The notes: generated from the letters alone by a model not told the origin. A stretch of 53,444 nt of DNA from Lysobacterales bacterium (GCA_016718605.1 JADKCY010000025.1:1-53444), one strand, 5' to 3'; positions 6,889 through 14,326 are shown, counted from the stretch's first letter. Translations and numbers: made by a program.

Positions 6889-7044
6889 TCAGATCGCGAT
6901 CAGGATGATGCCGACAGCCGCAGCAAGGTCGCCGAGGCCAGCGGTGTAGAGCGCGCCGGTCCGATCGCTGTTCCGGTTGAGGATGGCGACGGGGGCGCAG
7001 GTGATCGCAACGGTGAAGCAGGTGTAGGCAAGAGCGGTAAGCAT
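6889..7044 (-). CDS. Small membrane protein (51 aa)
   Basis: A 51-codon ORF starting MLTALAYTCFTVAITCAPVA, with hydrophobic segments at about 3-22 and 36-51 around a polar loop (NRNSDRTG). CCGGAGAACCCCA precedes the ATG. It is the first gene of the leftward operon, directly after hammerhead copy 4. It makes a pair of two-segment membrane peptides with the next gene. Function unknown. Confidence 0.7.
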   Translation of the reverse strand: MLTALAYTCFTVAITCAPVAILNRNSDRTGALYTAGLGDLAAAVGIILIAI

Positions 7045-7059
7045 TGGGGTTCTCCGGTA

Positions 7060-7147
7060 AGGCTCATCAGCATGGGTTGACCCATGAACCGGGGAGTGTC
7101 GAGCGTCGCCTAAGGCTCGGCTCGATCTCGGTTTCCCGGTTTCGCCT
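7060..7147 (-). ncRNA. Type II hammerhead ribozyme, copy 4 (GUU cleavage site, enlarged stem III)
   Basis: Read leftward. Stem II is AGGC/GCCU (7144-7147 with 7060-7063), GAAA 7140-7143. Stem III starts with 5 bp (7135-7139 with 7089-7093) and carries a larger domain with an inner 6-bp hairpin (7120-7125 with 7099-7104). The triplet is GUU at 7087-7089. Stem I is 6 perfect bp (7081-7086 with 7071-7076), CUGAUGA 7064-7070. Predicted cut between 7087 and 7086. GUU is permitted but usually slower than GUC. It lies in the untranslated leader; TAG also precedes it (7146-7148) but no credible gene ends there. Confidence 0.85.
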
Positions 7148-7335
7148 AAATTCTATCCGCCCGGAGTATGGAGCGGTCCGAACCCTGTCGTCGCCATGGC
7201 GCCACATATCACTATGCAGGGCCTCGTCGCTTCACCGCCAGTGGGATTAGTCTGGCGTCGGGCCTAGCCTGCTTCCCCTCTCAGGGCTTCGTCGTTCTCC
7301 GTGACGAAGAGGCTTGGCGACCGGGTCGGAATAGC

Positions 7336-7367
7336 GTATATGTATTCCTGTGAGGAATATCTGTCAA
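7336..7367 (-). promoter_or_regulatory. Leftward promoter of the ribozyme operon with dyad operator O1
   Basis: Read leftward: TTGACA (complement of 7362-7367), a 17-base spacer, then an AT-rich -10 region (ATACATATAC, complement of 7336-7345). The dyad TATTCC-TGTGA-GGAATA (7343-7359) fills the spacer, where a bound repressor would block RNA polymerase. The leader from here to ribozyme copy 4 (about 190 bases, 7148-7335) has no credible gene; it contains a 7-bp hairpin CTTCGTC/GACGAAG at 7287-7309. Confidence 0.65.
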
Positions 7368-7388
7368 GGGGGTCTCGAAAGAATTTTT

Positions 7389-7424
7389 TATTCCCCCCAG
7401 GAATATTCCTAGCAAGAATATAGT
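7389..7424 (+). promoter_or_regulatory. Tandem dyad operators O2-O3 and rightward -10 element
   Basis: O2 TATTCC-CCCCA-GGAATA (7389-7405) and O3 TATTCC-TAGCA-AGAATA (7404-7420, one mismatch) overlap by two bases and share the palindrome AGGAATATTCCT. TATAGT at 7419-7424 is a good -10 for the gene at 7441, but no consensus -35 lies 16-18 bases upstream, so this promoter may need an activator. Confidence 0.55.
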
Positions 7425-7440
7425 AGAGGGCAAGTAGATC

Positions 7441-8082
7441 ATGCCGCCTGCCAAGCAAACCGTTCAGGTCTACCGAGTATTCGACCGTGCCGTTGCTAAG
7501 CAAATCTACCTTTCACTTGGGGAAGAACGTAGTCTCCGCAAGGTTCAGGATGTATTTCAGGAGAGATACCAGAAACGTCCGCACATGGAGACTTTGCAGC
7601 AGGTCTGCGATACTGAGCGCTGGCCCATACTTGCTGCGGATGTAGACGCTCGTGCGCAGCAGGAGATGGTGCCGTCGCTCGCCCAGGAGCTGGCCAAGGA
7701 ATACATGCAGACCAGCAAGCTCGCTGGGGTCGCCATGACGACGTCACTGGAGGCGGCCAACCATGTGATCGCGAGCGCGGCCAAGGGTATCTCGAAGGCG
7801 ATGCAAAGCCTCGACACGAGCGAAGAGGGCATGACGCTGGATCAGATTGACGGCATGATCAACGTGGCGGGGAAGCTGGTCTCGATCGCGACGCGCGCCC
7901 AGGCGATCCGCAGAAACACGCCCAACAGCCCCGAGGCGGACCCGGACAATGGACCAGGAAGCAACATGGTGGAGCTGCCCCAGGCGACGCTGGAGAGCCT
8001 GCTCAGCCGCGTGCAGAGCCATCTGGAGCGCAAGAAGAGGTCGAAGCTGATCGACGTGACGCCAAACAAGGAACAGGCATGA
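7441..8082 (+). CDS. HTH-type protein, possible small terminase-like DNA-binding protein
   Basis: 213 residues, first gene of the rightward operon, with GAGGG before the ATG. Residues 15-65 look like a helix-turn-helix of the type found in phage small terminase and related proteins (LGEERSLRKVQDVFQERYQK, then a conserved W in TERWP). The rest is mostly helical with acidic heptad-like stretches. The large terminase lies 3 kb downstream, so a TerS role is plausible but not shown; a regulator of this operon is the main alternative. Confidence 0.7.
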   Translation: MPPAKQTVQVYRVFDRAVAKQIYLSLGEERSLRKVQDVFQERYQKRPHMETLQQVCDTERWPILAADVDARAQQEMVPSLAQELAKEYMQTSKLAGVAMTTSLEAANHVIASAAKGISKAMQSLDTSEEGMTLDQIDGMINVAGKLVSIATRAQAIRRNTPNSPEADPDNGPGSNMVELPQATLESLLSRVQSHLERKKRSKLIDVTPNKEQA

Positions 8083-8447
8083 CCGAGGAAGCCCCGAAGC
8101 TGAGCGAGACCCAGGCCAAGAAGCTCGACGCGGGAGACGCTTCTCTCCAGCGCCTCCTGCTCAACTGGGTCCAGACGAACGACGCCGCCGACAAGATCAC
8201 GGTCGGCGATCTCAAGAAGCTGACGATGCTGCTCCGGCAGTTTACGCGCGCCGTCTCGATTGAGCACTACGGCCACGGATTCAGGGATGGAGCCGAGGAG
8301 GGCGGGAGGTTGCTGGTGAAGGAGCTTGAAAGGCAGGAGGCCATCGATTCTCCGGCTGCGGTCGACACCGCAACTCAGGTGACCGGCGAAGTGATGAAGG
8401 CAGTCGAGGACGTGAACCGGAACGCACGCAAGGGGGGGCGTCATTGA
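8079..8447 (+). CDS. Hypothetical helical protein
   Basis: 122 residues, mostly charged helices, no membrane segment. It starts in the ATGA overlap with the previous stop, so it is co-translated. The region KITVGDLKKLTMLLRQFTRA may pack as a small helical bundle. No family recognised. Confidence 0.7.
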   Translation: MTEEAPKLSETQAKKLDAGDASLQRLLLNWVQTNDAADKITVGDLKKLTMLLRQFTRAVSIEHYGHGFRDGAEEGGRLLVKELERQEAIDSPAAVDTATQVTGEVMKAVEDVNRNARKGGRH

Positions 8448-8869
8448 TCCGTCCGCGAGTCAGCAGACCCAAGAAGAACTCTACTCCCAAGCGCGGTGTT
8501 GCTGTATCATCAGCAGATGACCGCCAGGATGAACATCATGATTTCCTCGCCAGCAAACGCTGTGAGTATCCCAATTGCGAGAGGGCGGCGCGCTTCGGTG
8601 CCGGCGTCCGCATGCTCTATGGGCAACGGGGGCGCTGGTACTGCTCCATCCCCCATCGAGATCGGGCCGAGGCTCGTCGGGCAGTGGCTCCCGCTGGAGC
8701 TGGCGCTGGACCGCATCGCGTCAGCAACGGGAGCCAGCCGGTCAACGGTGGAGGAGCTGGTCAAGCCGCTCGTCCAGACCCTTATGCATCAGGCCGACAT
8801 GGTGGCGACGGCGCGCGAGATGGTGCCGTGGCTCGACGCGGTGACGATCGCGGGCGAGGACTGCTCTGA
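8444..8869 (+). CDS. Small Cys/His protein; distal half overlaps next gene
   Basis: Starts at TTG overlapping the previous stop (TTGA). Residues ~40-75 contain a plausible metal site: CEYPNCERAARFGAG, then WYCSIPH. Beyond about residue 80 the frame becomes Gly/Ala/Arg-rich and overlaps the better-looking gene at 8619, so that part is probably a shadow. Either these are two overlapping genes or one gene (zinc module then HTH module) split by a frameshift near 8620-8700. Confidence 0.5.
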   Translation: MIRPRVSRPKKNSTPKRGVAVSSADDRQDEHHDFLASKRCEYPNCERAARFGAGVRMLYGQRGRWYCSIPHRDRAEARRAVAPAGAGAGPHRVSNGSQPVNGGGAGQAARPDPYASGRHGGDGARDGAVARRGDDRGRGLL

Positions 8870-8936
8870 GGCTGAGATGGAGATTGTCGACGGCCTCGTG
8901 AGATTGCGCGGTGAGCTGGCGAGGGCGCGGCGATGA
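8619..8936 (+). CDS. Helix-turn-helix-like small protein
   Basis: About 105 residues from the ATG at 8619; the frame is open upstream to 8496. The segment LALDRIASATGASRSTVEEL has the A-x-x-x-G-x-S-x-x-T-V pattern of a helix-turn-helix. The rest is helical and acidic. It ends in an overlap with the next start (ATGA). Position inside the pre-terminase operon suggests a packaging or regulatory role. The start is uncertain because of the overlap with the preceding ORF. Confidence 0.6.
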   Translation: MGNGGAGTAPSPIEIGPRLVGQWLPLELALDRIASATGASRSTVEELVKPLVQTLMHQADMVATAREMVPWLDAVTIAGEDCSEAEMEIVDGLVRLRGELARARR

Positions 8937-9130
8937 CCCCAGAAGCGATCGAGCACTTCGCGATCCGCGCAGCGCTTGGCAATAATGGCGGCATCTGGGC
9001 AGATCACTACACCGAGGCGCAGAAGGAGCATTGGCGCCAGTTCGTGAAAGACATCTCGCACGAGATCATCATGGACGAGTATGGCGACTATGGCTTTGGG
9101 ACAACGATCAAGGGGCAGATGAGCGGATGA
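8933..9130 (+). CDS. Small hypothetical protein (65 aa)
   Basis: 65 residues rich in His, Glu and aromatic residues (EAQKEHWRQFVKDISHEIIM). Starts in an ATGA overlap and ends in a TGA that overlaps the next ATG. No membrane segment. Function unknown; the chain of overlaps supports real coding. Confidence 0.65.
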   Translation: MTPEAIEHFAIRAALGNNGGIWADHYTEAQKEHWRQFVKDISHEIIMDEYGDYGFGTTIKGQMSG

Positions 9131-9372
9131 GCTGGAGGGCACGCATCGGTATCACGAGCGACAGCGCCTTCGGCGTCAGGCATGTCATTATCGAGGCCAG
9201 CGGCGACGACCCGACCGAGCTGCTCAACGGCGTCAAGGACACGATGGGGCGTATTGTGGGCACCTCGGAAGTCGTCCTGATGCGCAGGGAGCCTGAAGTG
9301 CGGAGCGACAAGAACTTCGAGACTGATCAGATGGAGCACCGCGGCTACGCCCGGTTTACGTGCAAACCATAG
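9127..9372 (+). CDS. Small hypothetical protein (81 aa)
   Basis: 81 residues from the ATG at 9127, which overlaps the preceding TGA; the frame is open further upstream but that part is a shadow of the previous gene. It looks like a small alpha-beta fold (RHVIIEASGDDPTELLNGVK, then SEVVLMRREPEV). No recognised family. Confidence 0.65.
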   Translation: MSWRARIGITSDSAFGVRHVIIEASGDDPTELLNGVKDTMGRIVGTSEVVLMRREPEVRSDKNFETDQMEHRGYARFTCKP

Positions 9373-9376
9373 GAGG

Positions 9377-9712
9377 ATGAGCATGCTGATGATCGATGAC
9401 ATGGAGACGGTGCGTGGCTACGAAGCGGTGTTCGGGAAGCTCCCGGATGGTGCCACGAAGGCGACGCTCGAGAGCTACGTTCCTGAGATGCAGGAGGCCC
9501 TAAGCGCCGAGCTGGATATCGACTGGACGGGCGGCGACTTCGACAATACCGGCGTCGTGGTGATCGAGGACGATGGCACCTCGCATGCCTACAACGATTG
9601 GCTCACCGGCCAGTTCACCGAGCTGTTCGATGCCATCCCGCAGAGCGAGGGCGAGGGCGCGGTCATCATCCCGATCGAGCCCATGAGCCTGAAGGCGCGC
9701 CTGAAGCGCTAA
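9377..9712 (+). CDS. Acidic hypothetical protein
   Basis: 111 residues, very acidic, with AGGAGG just before the start. Beta-strand-like segment NTGVVVIEDDGTSHAYNDW and a C-terminal basic tail (SLKARLKR). Acidity and size recall DNA-mimic or small virion proteins, but no signature is visible. Confidence 0.65.
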   Translation: MSMLMIDDMETVRGYEAVFGKLPDGATKATLESYVPEMQEALSAELDIDWTGGDFDNTGVVVIEDDGTSHAYNDWLTGQFTELFDAIPQSEGEGAVIIPIEPMSLKARLKR

Positions 9713-9717
9713 CGAGT

Positions 9718-9798
9718 TCGGCCGGCCCTTCTGGTACGCACATCTCATCACGGTGAGTTGCTGGGCATGGTGACACCCCAGATGGAAGGGCCGGCCGA
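9718..9798. other. Long inverted repeat (13 bp plus extension)
   Basis: TCGGCCGGCCCTT (9718-9730) pairs exactly with 9786-9798; CTGG/CCAG (9731-9734 with 9778-9781) extends the stem around a 4-base bulge. The 40-odd-base loop carries smaller self-complementary parts. There is no T tract, so it is not a plain terminator. It lies between two genes just upstream of the ribosome-binding site of the next. Confidence 0.55.
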
Positions 9799-9819
9799 TA
9801 CCATGCGCAGGAGGGATAG

Positions 9820-10242
9820 GTGAGAGAGCTACTGACCGCGATCATTGTCGTTGCTTCCCTCATCCTGTTCATGGCCTACGCCAAGGCCGACCATCTGGTC
9901 CGCAAGGGGCTTGGGGGGAACATCGTGTACGATCGCGTCATCTCCCCTGAGAAGAGCATGCTGGTCACCGCTGAGCTTTGGGCGAAGGAGCTGGCGGTCG
10001 TGGGCGATGAGGCCCTGAGCGTGGCCGAGCAGCCCTGGCAGCGGCAGATGGCCGGGGAGGTGCAGGCGCGCGCTCTCGCCCTCGCCTATGCCGCCAGGAA
10101 GGTCCGTGACGCCCCGCACGGTAGCGCCAGGGTCGCAGCCCGTATCGAGCTGATGAAGGTCCTGGAGCAGGTCGAGAACGCCGAGCAGTCGCCGCAACGC
10201 AAGCACTGGGGCAGCGCGCCCTGGGATGGCGTGTGGCGATGA
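9820..10242 (+). CDS. Single-pass membrane-anchored protein
   Basis: 140 residues from a GTG preceded by AGGAGGG. The N-terminal segment (LLTAIIVVASLILFMAYA) is a signal anchor; the rest is helical and polar and would be periplasmic if the N terminus is inside. The end overlaps the next ATG (ATGA). A lysis-cassette role is possible from the topology only. Confidence 0.65.
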   Translation: MRELLTAIIVVASLILFMAYAKADHLVRKGLGGNIVYDRVISPEKSMLVTAELWAKELAVVGDEALSVAEQPWQRQMAGEVQARALALAYAARKVRDAPHGSARVAARIELMKVLEQVENAEQSPQRKHWGSAPWDGVWR

Positions 10243-10478
10243 GCTATCGCCGCCACTTCATGCGCATGTTGCCGCCCGAGACGCAGCTCCCGCTGCTGAT
10301 CGAGGCGATGCAGCCGGGCGACGCGCTAAGGATCAATCGCGCGTATCACAATCGGCAGGTTCGGCTCCATGCGTATTCCGGTTTGCCACGGCCCTCGGGC
10401 ATCCCGACGCCCAAGTTCAAGCACAAAATTTGGGATGATCCGCAGACCATGGAAACTTGTATCGAGAGGCTCTCATGA
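10239..10478 (+). CDS. Small hypothetical protein (79 aa)
   Basis: 79 residues starting in the ATGA overlap at 10239. Starts with a basic stretch, then PPETQLPLLIEAMQPGDALR and a basic aromatic C-terminal half. No motif. After it, 10479-10566 holds only short frames; one reads an amphipathic stretch (QLALAAWREAIELSKEIKQM) without a good start codon. Confidence 0.55.
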   Translation: MSYRRHFMRMLPPETQLPLLIEAMQPGDALRINRAYHNRQVRLHAYSGLPRPSGIPTPKFKHKIWDDPQTMETCIERLS

Positions 10479-10566
10479 ACAACTGGCATTGGCAGCGTGG
10501 CGTGAGGCTATTGAGCTAAGCAAGGAGATCAAGCAGATGATCCTGACGTCTCTCAATTTAGTCGAC

Positions 10567-10594
10567 TTGACCATCGATACGTCTGACGTATGAT
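10567..10594 (+). promoter_or_regulatory. Sigma70-type promoter for the terminase segment
   Basis: TTGACC (10567-10572), 16-base spacer, TATGAT (10589-10594): both hexamers match five of six consensus bases. Transcription would start near 10601. This makes the possible start codon at 10590 unusable and supports 10686 as the start of the next gene. Confidence 0.6.
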
Positions 10595-10685
10595 GTCGGC
10601 GGCTCTCGGCTCCGAAACGAGGGCCGCCCTCGGGAGGGGGCAGCTCCCCGCGGCCTCCTCCCATTATCCTGGTGATGCCGCCGAC

Positions 10686-11024
10686 ATGACCGATGTCCAC
10701 CTGACGCCGACCCAGCACATCATCATGGAAGCCCTGCTCCACGGTCGCTGGGTCCGCATCGAGAGCCTGATCGACATCGTCTACGGCTCCAAGCCCGATG
10801 GGGATGAGCCTGGGTGCGCCTACCGGGTGATCTCGGTCACCTTCTGCGGGATGCGCAAGAAGCTCACCTTGGTCGGCATCGAGACCCAGACCGCCCGCCA
10901 GCGTGGCTACCGCATCCTCCCTGCTTCCCTCCCCGTCGCGCGCAGCCTGTTCAACTACAAGGCTTGCCCGATCTGCGGGAGCAAATCTGTCACGGTGAGA
11001 GCCGATGACAGACCAGCTTGTTGA
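10686..11024 (+). CDS. Winged-helix protein with C-terminal zinc knuckle
   Basis: 112 residues from the ATG at 10686. Residues ~10-75 resemble an OmpR/PhoB-type winged helix (LTPTQHIIMEALLHGRWVRI, then YRVISVTFCGMRKKL and a TARQRGYRI wing). The C terminus has CPICGSKSVTV, half of a zinc ribbon, with a last Cys at the very end. It overlaps the terminase start by 20 bases. It could be a regulator or a terminase partner; its place directly before the large terminase is where small terminases often lie. Confidence 0.62.
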   Translation: MTDVHLTPTQHIIMEALLHGRWVRIESLIDIVYGSKPDGDEPGCAYRVISVTFCGMRKKLTLVGIETQTARQRGYRILPASLPVARSLFNYKACPICGSKSVTVRADDRPAC

Positions 11025-12684
11025 AGCCTACTCCAGATCGACATCACTGACGCCGATCGACCTGCAAGCGCTGCAAGCCCTGCTGGCGCAAGAGGATTTC
11101 CCCGAGTTCATCCGGCAAGTCTATCCATGGTTCATCATGGAGGAGGCGCATATCGCGGTGATCCGTCACCTCGAGGCTGCCGAAGCCGGCGAGTGTGACC
11201 GTCTCGCCATCTCGATCGCGCCCCGCACCGGCAAGTCGACGCTGATCTGCGTGCTGTTCCCGGCTTGGTATCTGGGACGGCACCCCGACCATACTGTGAT
11301 GATCGCCAGCCACGCCGAGCCGCTCGCCTCCCGCTTTGGTGAGGAGCTGATCGCGTTGCTCAAGAGCGAGGTCTACAAGCGCATCTTCCCGCACATCATC
11401 CTGAAGAAGTCCTCCTCGACCGACTTCACGATCATGTCGACGGAAAGCTCGCGCGTCGGCCGCGTGCTCTGCGTCGGTGTCGGGACGGGCATCGCGGGCA
11501 ACGGCTTCCACCTGGGGCTGATCGACGACGCGATCTCTGAGCAGGATGCGGACAGCGACCAGAAGAAGGACAAGGCCGAAATCTGGTATCGCAACGGCTT
11601 CTACACGCGCCGCTCGCCGGACAGCAACGCCATCGTCCAGTGCGGGACCCGATGGGCCTTCGATGATCTCATGGGCAGGACCCTGGAGCAGGGCCGGAAA
11701 AACCCGGACGCCGATCAGTACCGGGTTCTGAATATCCCTGCGGTTCTCGACGCCAATGCCTGCCGGCTCCTCACCCGCTACGCCATGACGGACCCGATGC
11801 TGGCCAAGGATGTCCAGGTCCAGGTCGGAGGGTCCTTCGCGCCCCGGCGCCACAAGCTCTCCGAAATCAAGCGCTCCAAGGCGACGCTGACCGAGCGCTC
11901 GTTTTCCGCCCAGTACATGGGCAAGCCGAACACGGATGAGGGTGCCATCATCAAGCGCAAATATTGGCGCAAGTGGCCGACCCAGAAGCCGCCCGAGTGT
12001 ACGGAAATCCTGCTCTGCTACGATACCGCGTTCACCGAGGATGAGCAGAACGACCCCTCGGCTATGACGGCCTGGGGCGTCTTTCAGGCCAAGTCGAAGC
12101 AGAAGGACGACGACGGCAAGGATACGGGGCGCGAGTACGAGCACTTCCACGTCGTCTTGCTTGGGGCATGGCAGGAGCATCTGGAGGCGACCAAGCTGCT
12201 GCCGCGCGTGAGAGAGGATGTCAAATTCTTCAAGCCCGATCGCATCTTGGTCGAGAAGCGAGCCTCAGGCATCCAGCTCATCCAGGAGCTACGGCGTGCA
12301 CGACTACCGGCGCACCCCTGGCTGCCTCCGGGTCCGCCCGGTGCTAAGGGCAAGCGACCTCGTGCACATGCCGCCTCGATCCCGATGGCGCAGGGCTGCG
12401 TCTGGTACATGCCGGGCGAGTTCGCAGACGAAGTCATTGATCAAGCAGCAGAATATCCGTTCGGCGCGCGTGACGACTTGCTCGATACGGTGAGCATGAT
12501 GCTGATCTACTTGCGGCGCCGGTATCACCTGAACATCATCACAGATGAGCCAAGCCTTGAAGAAGAGAAGGATATTGCGCTAGAAGCTAAACGACGCGCC
12601 TTCACGGGCCGGCGTCTCTACGGCCGCCGCTCTGTCAACCGCGAAGCGCAAGACGCGGCGATGGCCGAATGGGGGAATAGCTGA
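11005..12684 (+). CDS. Terminase large subunit
   Basis: 559 residues. It packages DNA through the portal and cuts it. The N-terminal ATPase has Walker A PRTGKST at residues 73-79 and a later GLIDDAISEQDADS Walker B-like segment. The C-terminal RNase H-like nuclease starts with LLCYDTAF near 335 (first acidic residue) and has DDLLDT near 490 (distal acidic residues). The length is normal for phage TerL. It overlaps the winged-helix gene upstream and the membrane-protein gene downstream (ATGA). Family assignment is firm; the packaging mode (cos or headful) cannot be read from the sequence. Confidence 0.93.
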   Translation: MTDQLVEAYSRSTSLTPIDLQALQALLAQEDFPEFIRQVYPWFIMEEAHIAVIRHLEAAEAGECDRLAISIAPRTGKSTLICVLFPAWYLGRHPDHTVMIASHAEPLASRFGEELIALLKSEVYKRIFPHIILKKSSSTDFTIMSTESSRVGRVLCVGVGTGIAGNGFHLGLIDDAISEQDADSDQKKDKAEIWYRNGFYTRRSPDSNAIVQCGTRWAFDDLMGRTLEQGRKNPDADQYRVLNIPAVLDANACRLLTRYAMTDPMLAKDVQVQVGGSFAPRRHKLSEIKRSKATLTERSFSAQYMGKPNTDEGAIIKRKYWRKWPTQKPPECTEILLCYDTAFTEDEQNDPSAMTAWGVFQAKSKQKDDDGKDTGREYEHFHVVLLGAWQEHLEATKLLPRVREDVKFFKPDRILVEKRASGIQLIQELRRARLPAHPWLPPGPPGAKGKRPRAHAASIPMAQGCVWYMPGEFADEVIDQAAEYPFGARDDLLDTVSMMLIYLRRRYHLNIITDEPSLEEEKDIALEAKRRAFTGRRLYGRRSVNREAQDAAMAEWGNS

Positions 12685-14204
12685 TGACACGCACGACGCG
12701 CACGCAGATGGGGCTCCTGGGCCTCGTCATACTTTTGGGGACTGGCATTCTTGTCTTCACCTCGATCAAGATGAACTGGGAGTTCGGCTACTCACTCGGC
12801 AAGACCCCTCAGGATGCTGAGCTGATGGGGCTGCTATCGGTCGGCTCCGACCTGATCAAGATCGCGACCCTCTCGGCCGCCTTCATCTTCGCCGTCAACC
12901 GCCGCTGGGCGCTGTCCTTCCTCGCCTCCGTCATGTTCGCGGTGGCGCTCTCCTACAGCGTGCTCGTCACGGCCGGCTACTGGATGACCAACCGGACCGA
13001 TACGATCGCCGAGCGGGTCCGCACCGAGACGAAGCTGACGTCCCTCCAGGAGGAGCGACAGACGGCGCGTGACGATCTCGCTGTCGCCATGTCTTCGGGC
13101 ACCCCTCGTGCCATCACGACGATCGATGCTGAGCTGGCCCAGAAGAAGGCCGAGACGGTCAGGGGCAAGAAGGGCAAGGTGCTGGGAACGGTCGGGGCGC
13201 TGGCTGGCGGCTGTGTCGACCCGCAGCCCTTCCTCGCCAAGCAGTGCTCGGCCATCCTGGAGCTGCAACGCGAGCGCACGGCCTCCGAGGCCCGCCATGA
13301 GGCGATCGCCAAGGTGGAGCGGATTGATGCCTCGATCGCGGCCTTGGCCGTCACGGGGGTCGGCGACCCGCAGGCGACCGCACTCGCCAAGACCCTGAAC
13401 CTGGACCCGGAGCTGGTTGTGGTTCTGCTGGCCTTCCTCCCCATCCTCCCTGTGGAGCTGGCAACGTCAGGAGGTCTCCTGCTGACGCTTGCGCTCTGGG
13501 GGTTGGCCTTTCGTCGCGCCGACGATCCCAAGCAGCAGCCGAAGGTGGTTCCTGGTGGGGCTGCGGTCGATTTCACGGAAGAGGAACTCGACCGCTTCGA
13601 GAAGCTCTACGAGCGACGTCTCGCGGCCAAGTACAGGTTCCACGCCGAGACGAGCCTTCCGGCCCCTCCCGAGCCTCAGACTACCGTCTCCGTCTTCGCT
13701 GAGCCGATGGGTGAGGTCGAGAATGCGGAGCCTGCGCCGCTTCCTGAGCTTCATGTTGAGCCCACCGCCCATGCCGTACTGGAGCTGGCCGAAGCCGTCG
13801 CTGATGAGGACGCCATTGCTCTGGACTATCCGATTGCCGCGATGGACCCGGAGCCGGAGCCCCCGTTCGAGCGGCCCTACTGGATGACGGAGGAGGAGTT
13901 CCCGGAGCGCGAGGACAACGTCATTCCGCTCCAGGTTCACCCGATGACGCATCGCTTTGTGACAGAATGCCTGGAGCGCGCGGGCGGCGAGCGGGTGACG
14001 GCGACGAACCTCCAGTTCGTCTACGCCAAGTGGTGCGATGACATGGGCGAGAAGCAGCGGCAGTGGAAGCTTGTCTCGCGGGACCTGATCCTGGCCGGGT
14101 TCAACAAGGTCAAGCGCGGCTCGATGATGTACGAGAACGTGGCTTTCACGAGCTACGCGCAGGAGCTGCTGAACGAGGTTCGCGTCTCTGCCATGACAGG
14201 TTGA
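12684..14204 (+). CDS. Multi-pass membrane protein with C-terminal winged-helix-like domain
   Basis: 506 residues. Three hydrophobic segments lie before residue 100, a polar helical region at 105-235 holds a Cys pair (GGCVDPQ, AKQCSAI), and a further hydrophobic region at about 238-275 precedes an acidic Pro-rich linker. The first half matches the layout of the 298-residue protein at 5372. The last ~100 residues (RFVTECLERAGGERVTATNL, then FVYAKWCDDMG and ILAGFNKVKRG) resemble the winged helix found at the C terminus of P4/D5-type phage primases. A membrane anchor joined to a DNA-binding-like domain is unusual. It overlaps the terminase stop and is followed by a terminator. Confidence 0.75.
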   Translation: MTRTTRTQMGLLGLVILLGTGILVFTSIKMNWEFGYSLGKTPQDAELMGLLSVGSDLIKIATLSAAFIFAVNRRWALSFLASVMFAVALSYSVLVTAGYWMTNRTDTIAERVRTETKLTSLQEERQTARDDLAVAMSSGTPRAITTIDAELAQKKAETVRGKKGKVLGTVGALAGGCVDPQPFLAKQCSAILELQRERTASEARHEAIAKVERIDASIAALAVTGVGDPQATALAKTLNLDPELVVVLLAFLPILPVELATSGGLLLTLALWGLAFRRADDPKQQPKVVPGGAAVDFTEEELDRFEKLYERRLAAKYRFHAETSLPAPPEPQTTVSVFAEPMGEVENAEPAPLPELHVEPTAHAVLELAEAVADEDAIALDYPIAAMDPEPEPPFERPYWMTEEEFPEREDNVIPLQVHPMTHRFVTECLERAGGERVTATNLQFVYAKWCDDMGEKQRQWKLVSRDLILAGFNKVKRGSMMYENVAFTSYAQELLNEVRVSAMTG

Positions 14205-14240
14205 GGGGGCGTTGGTCTTGCGACCGACGTAGGTGGGGAA

Positions 14241-14269
14241 GGGGCCGGACCCAAAGCCGGCCCCTTTTT
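14241..14269 (+). terminator. Rho-independent terminator
   Basis: GGGGCCGG (14241-14248) pairs with CCGGCCCC (14257-14264), extended by AA/TT, 8-base loop, then TTTTT. A second imperfect hairpin (CGTTGGTC/GACCGACG) precedes it. It ends the terminase transcript. Confidence 0.88.
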
Positions 14270-14326
14270 CTTGTCCGCCATCCGCGCCGCGTATATCATG
14301 GGGTCCATCCCAAGCCGGAGGACCCC

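Noticed and set aside
7264..7503. Leftward 79-codon ORF
   Set aside because: It runs across the operators and promoter region and into the first rightward gene, has no ribosome-binding site, and its sequence shows no domain.
11044..12180. Leftward 378-codon ORF opposite the large terminase
   Set aside because: Long antisense frames are expected in GC-rich genes; composition is shadow-like and the terminase motifs are on the other strand.
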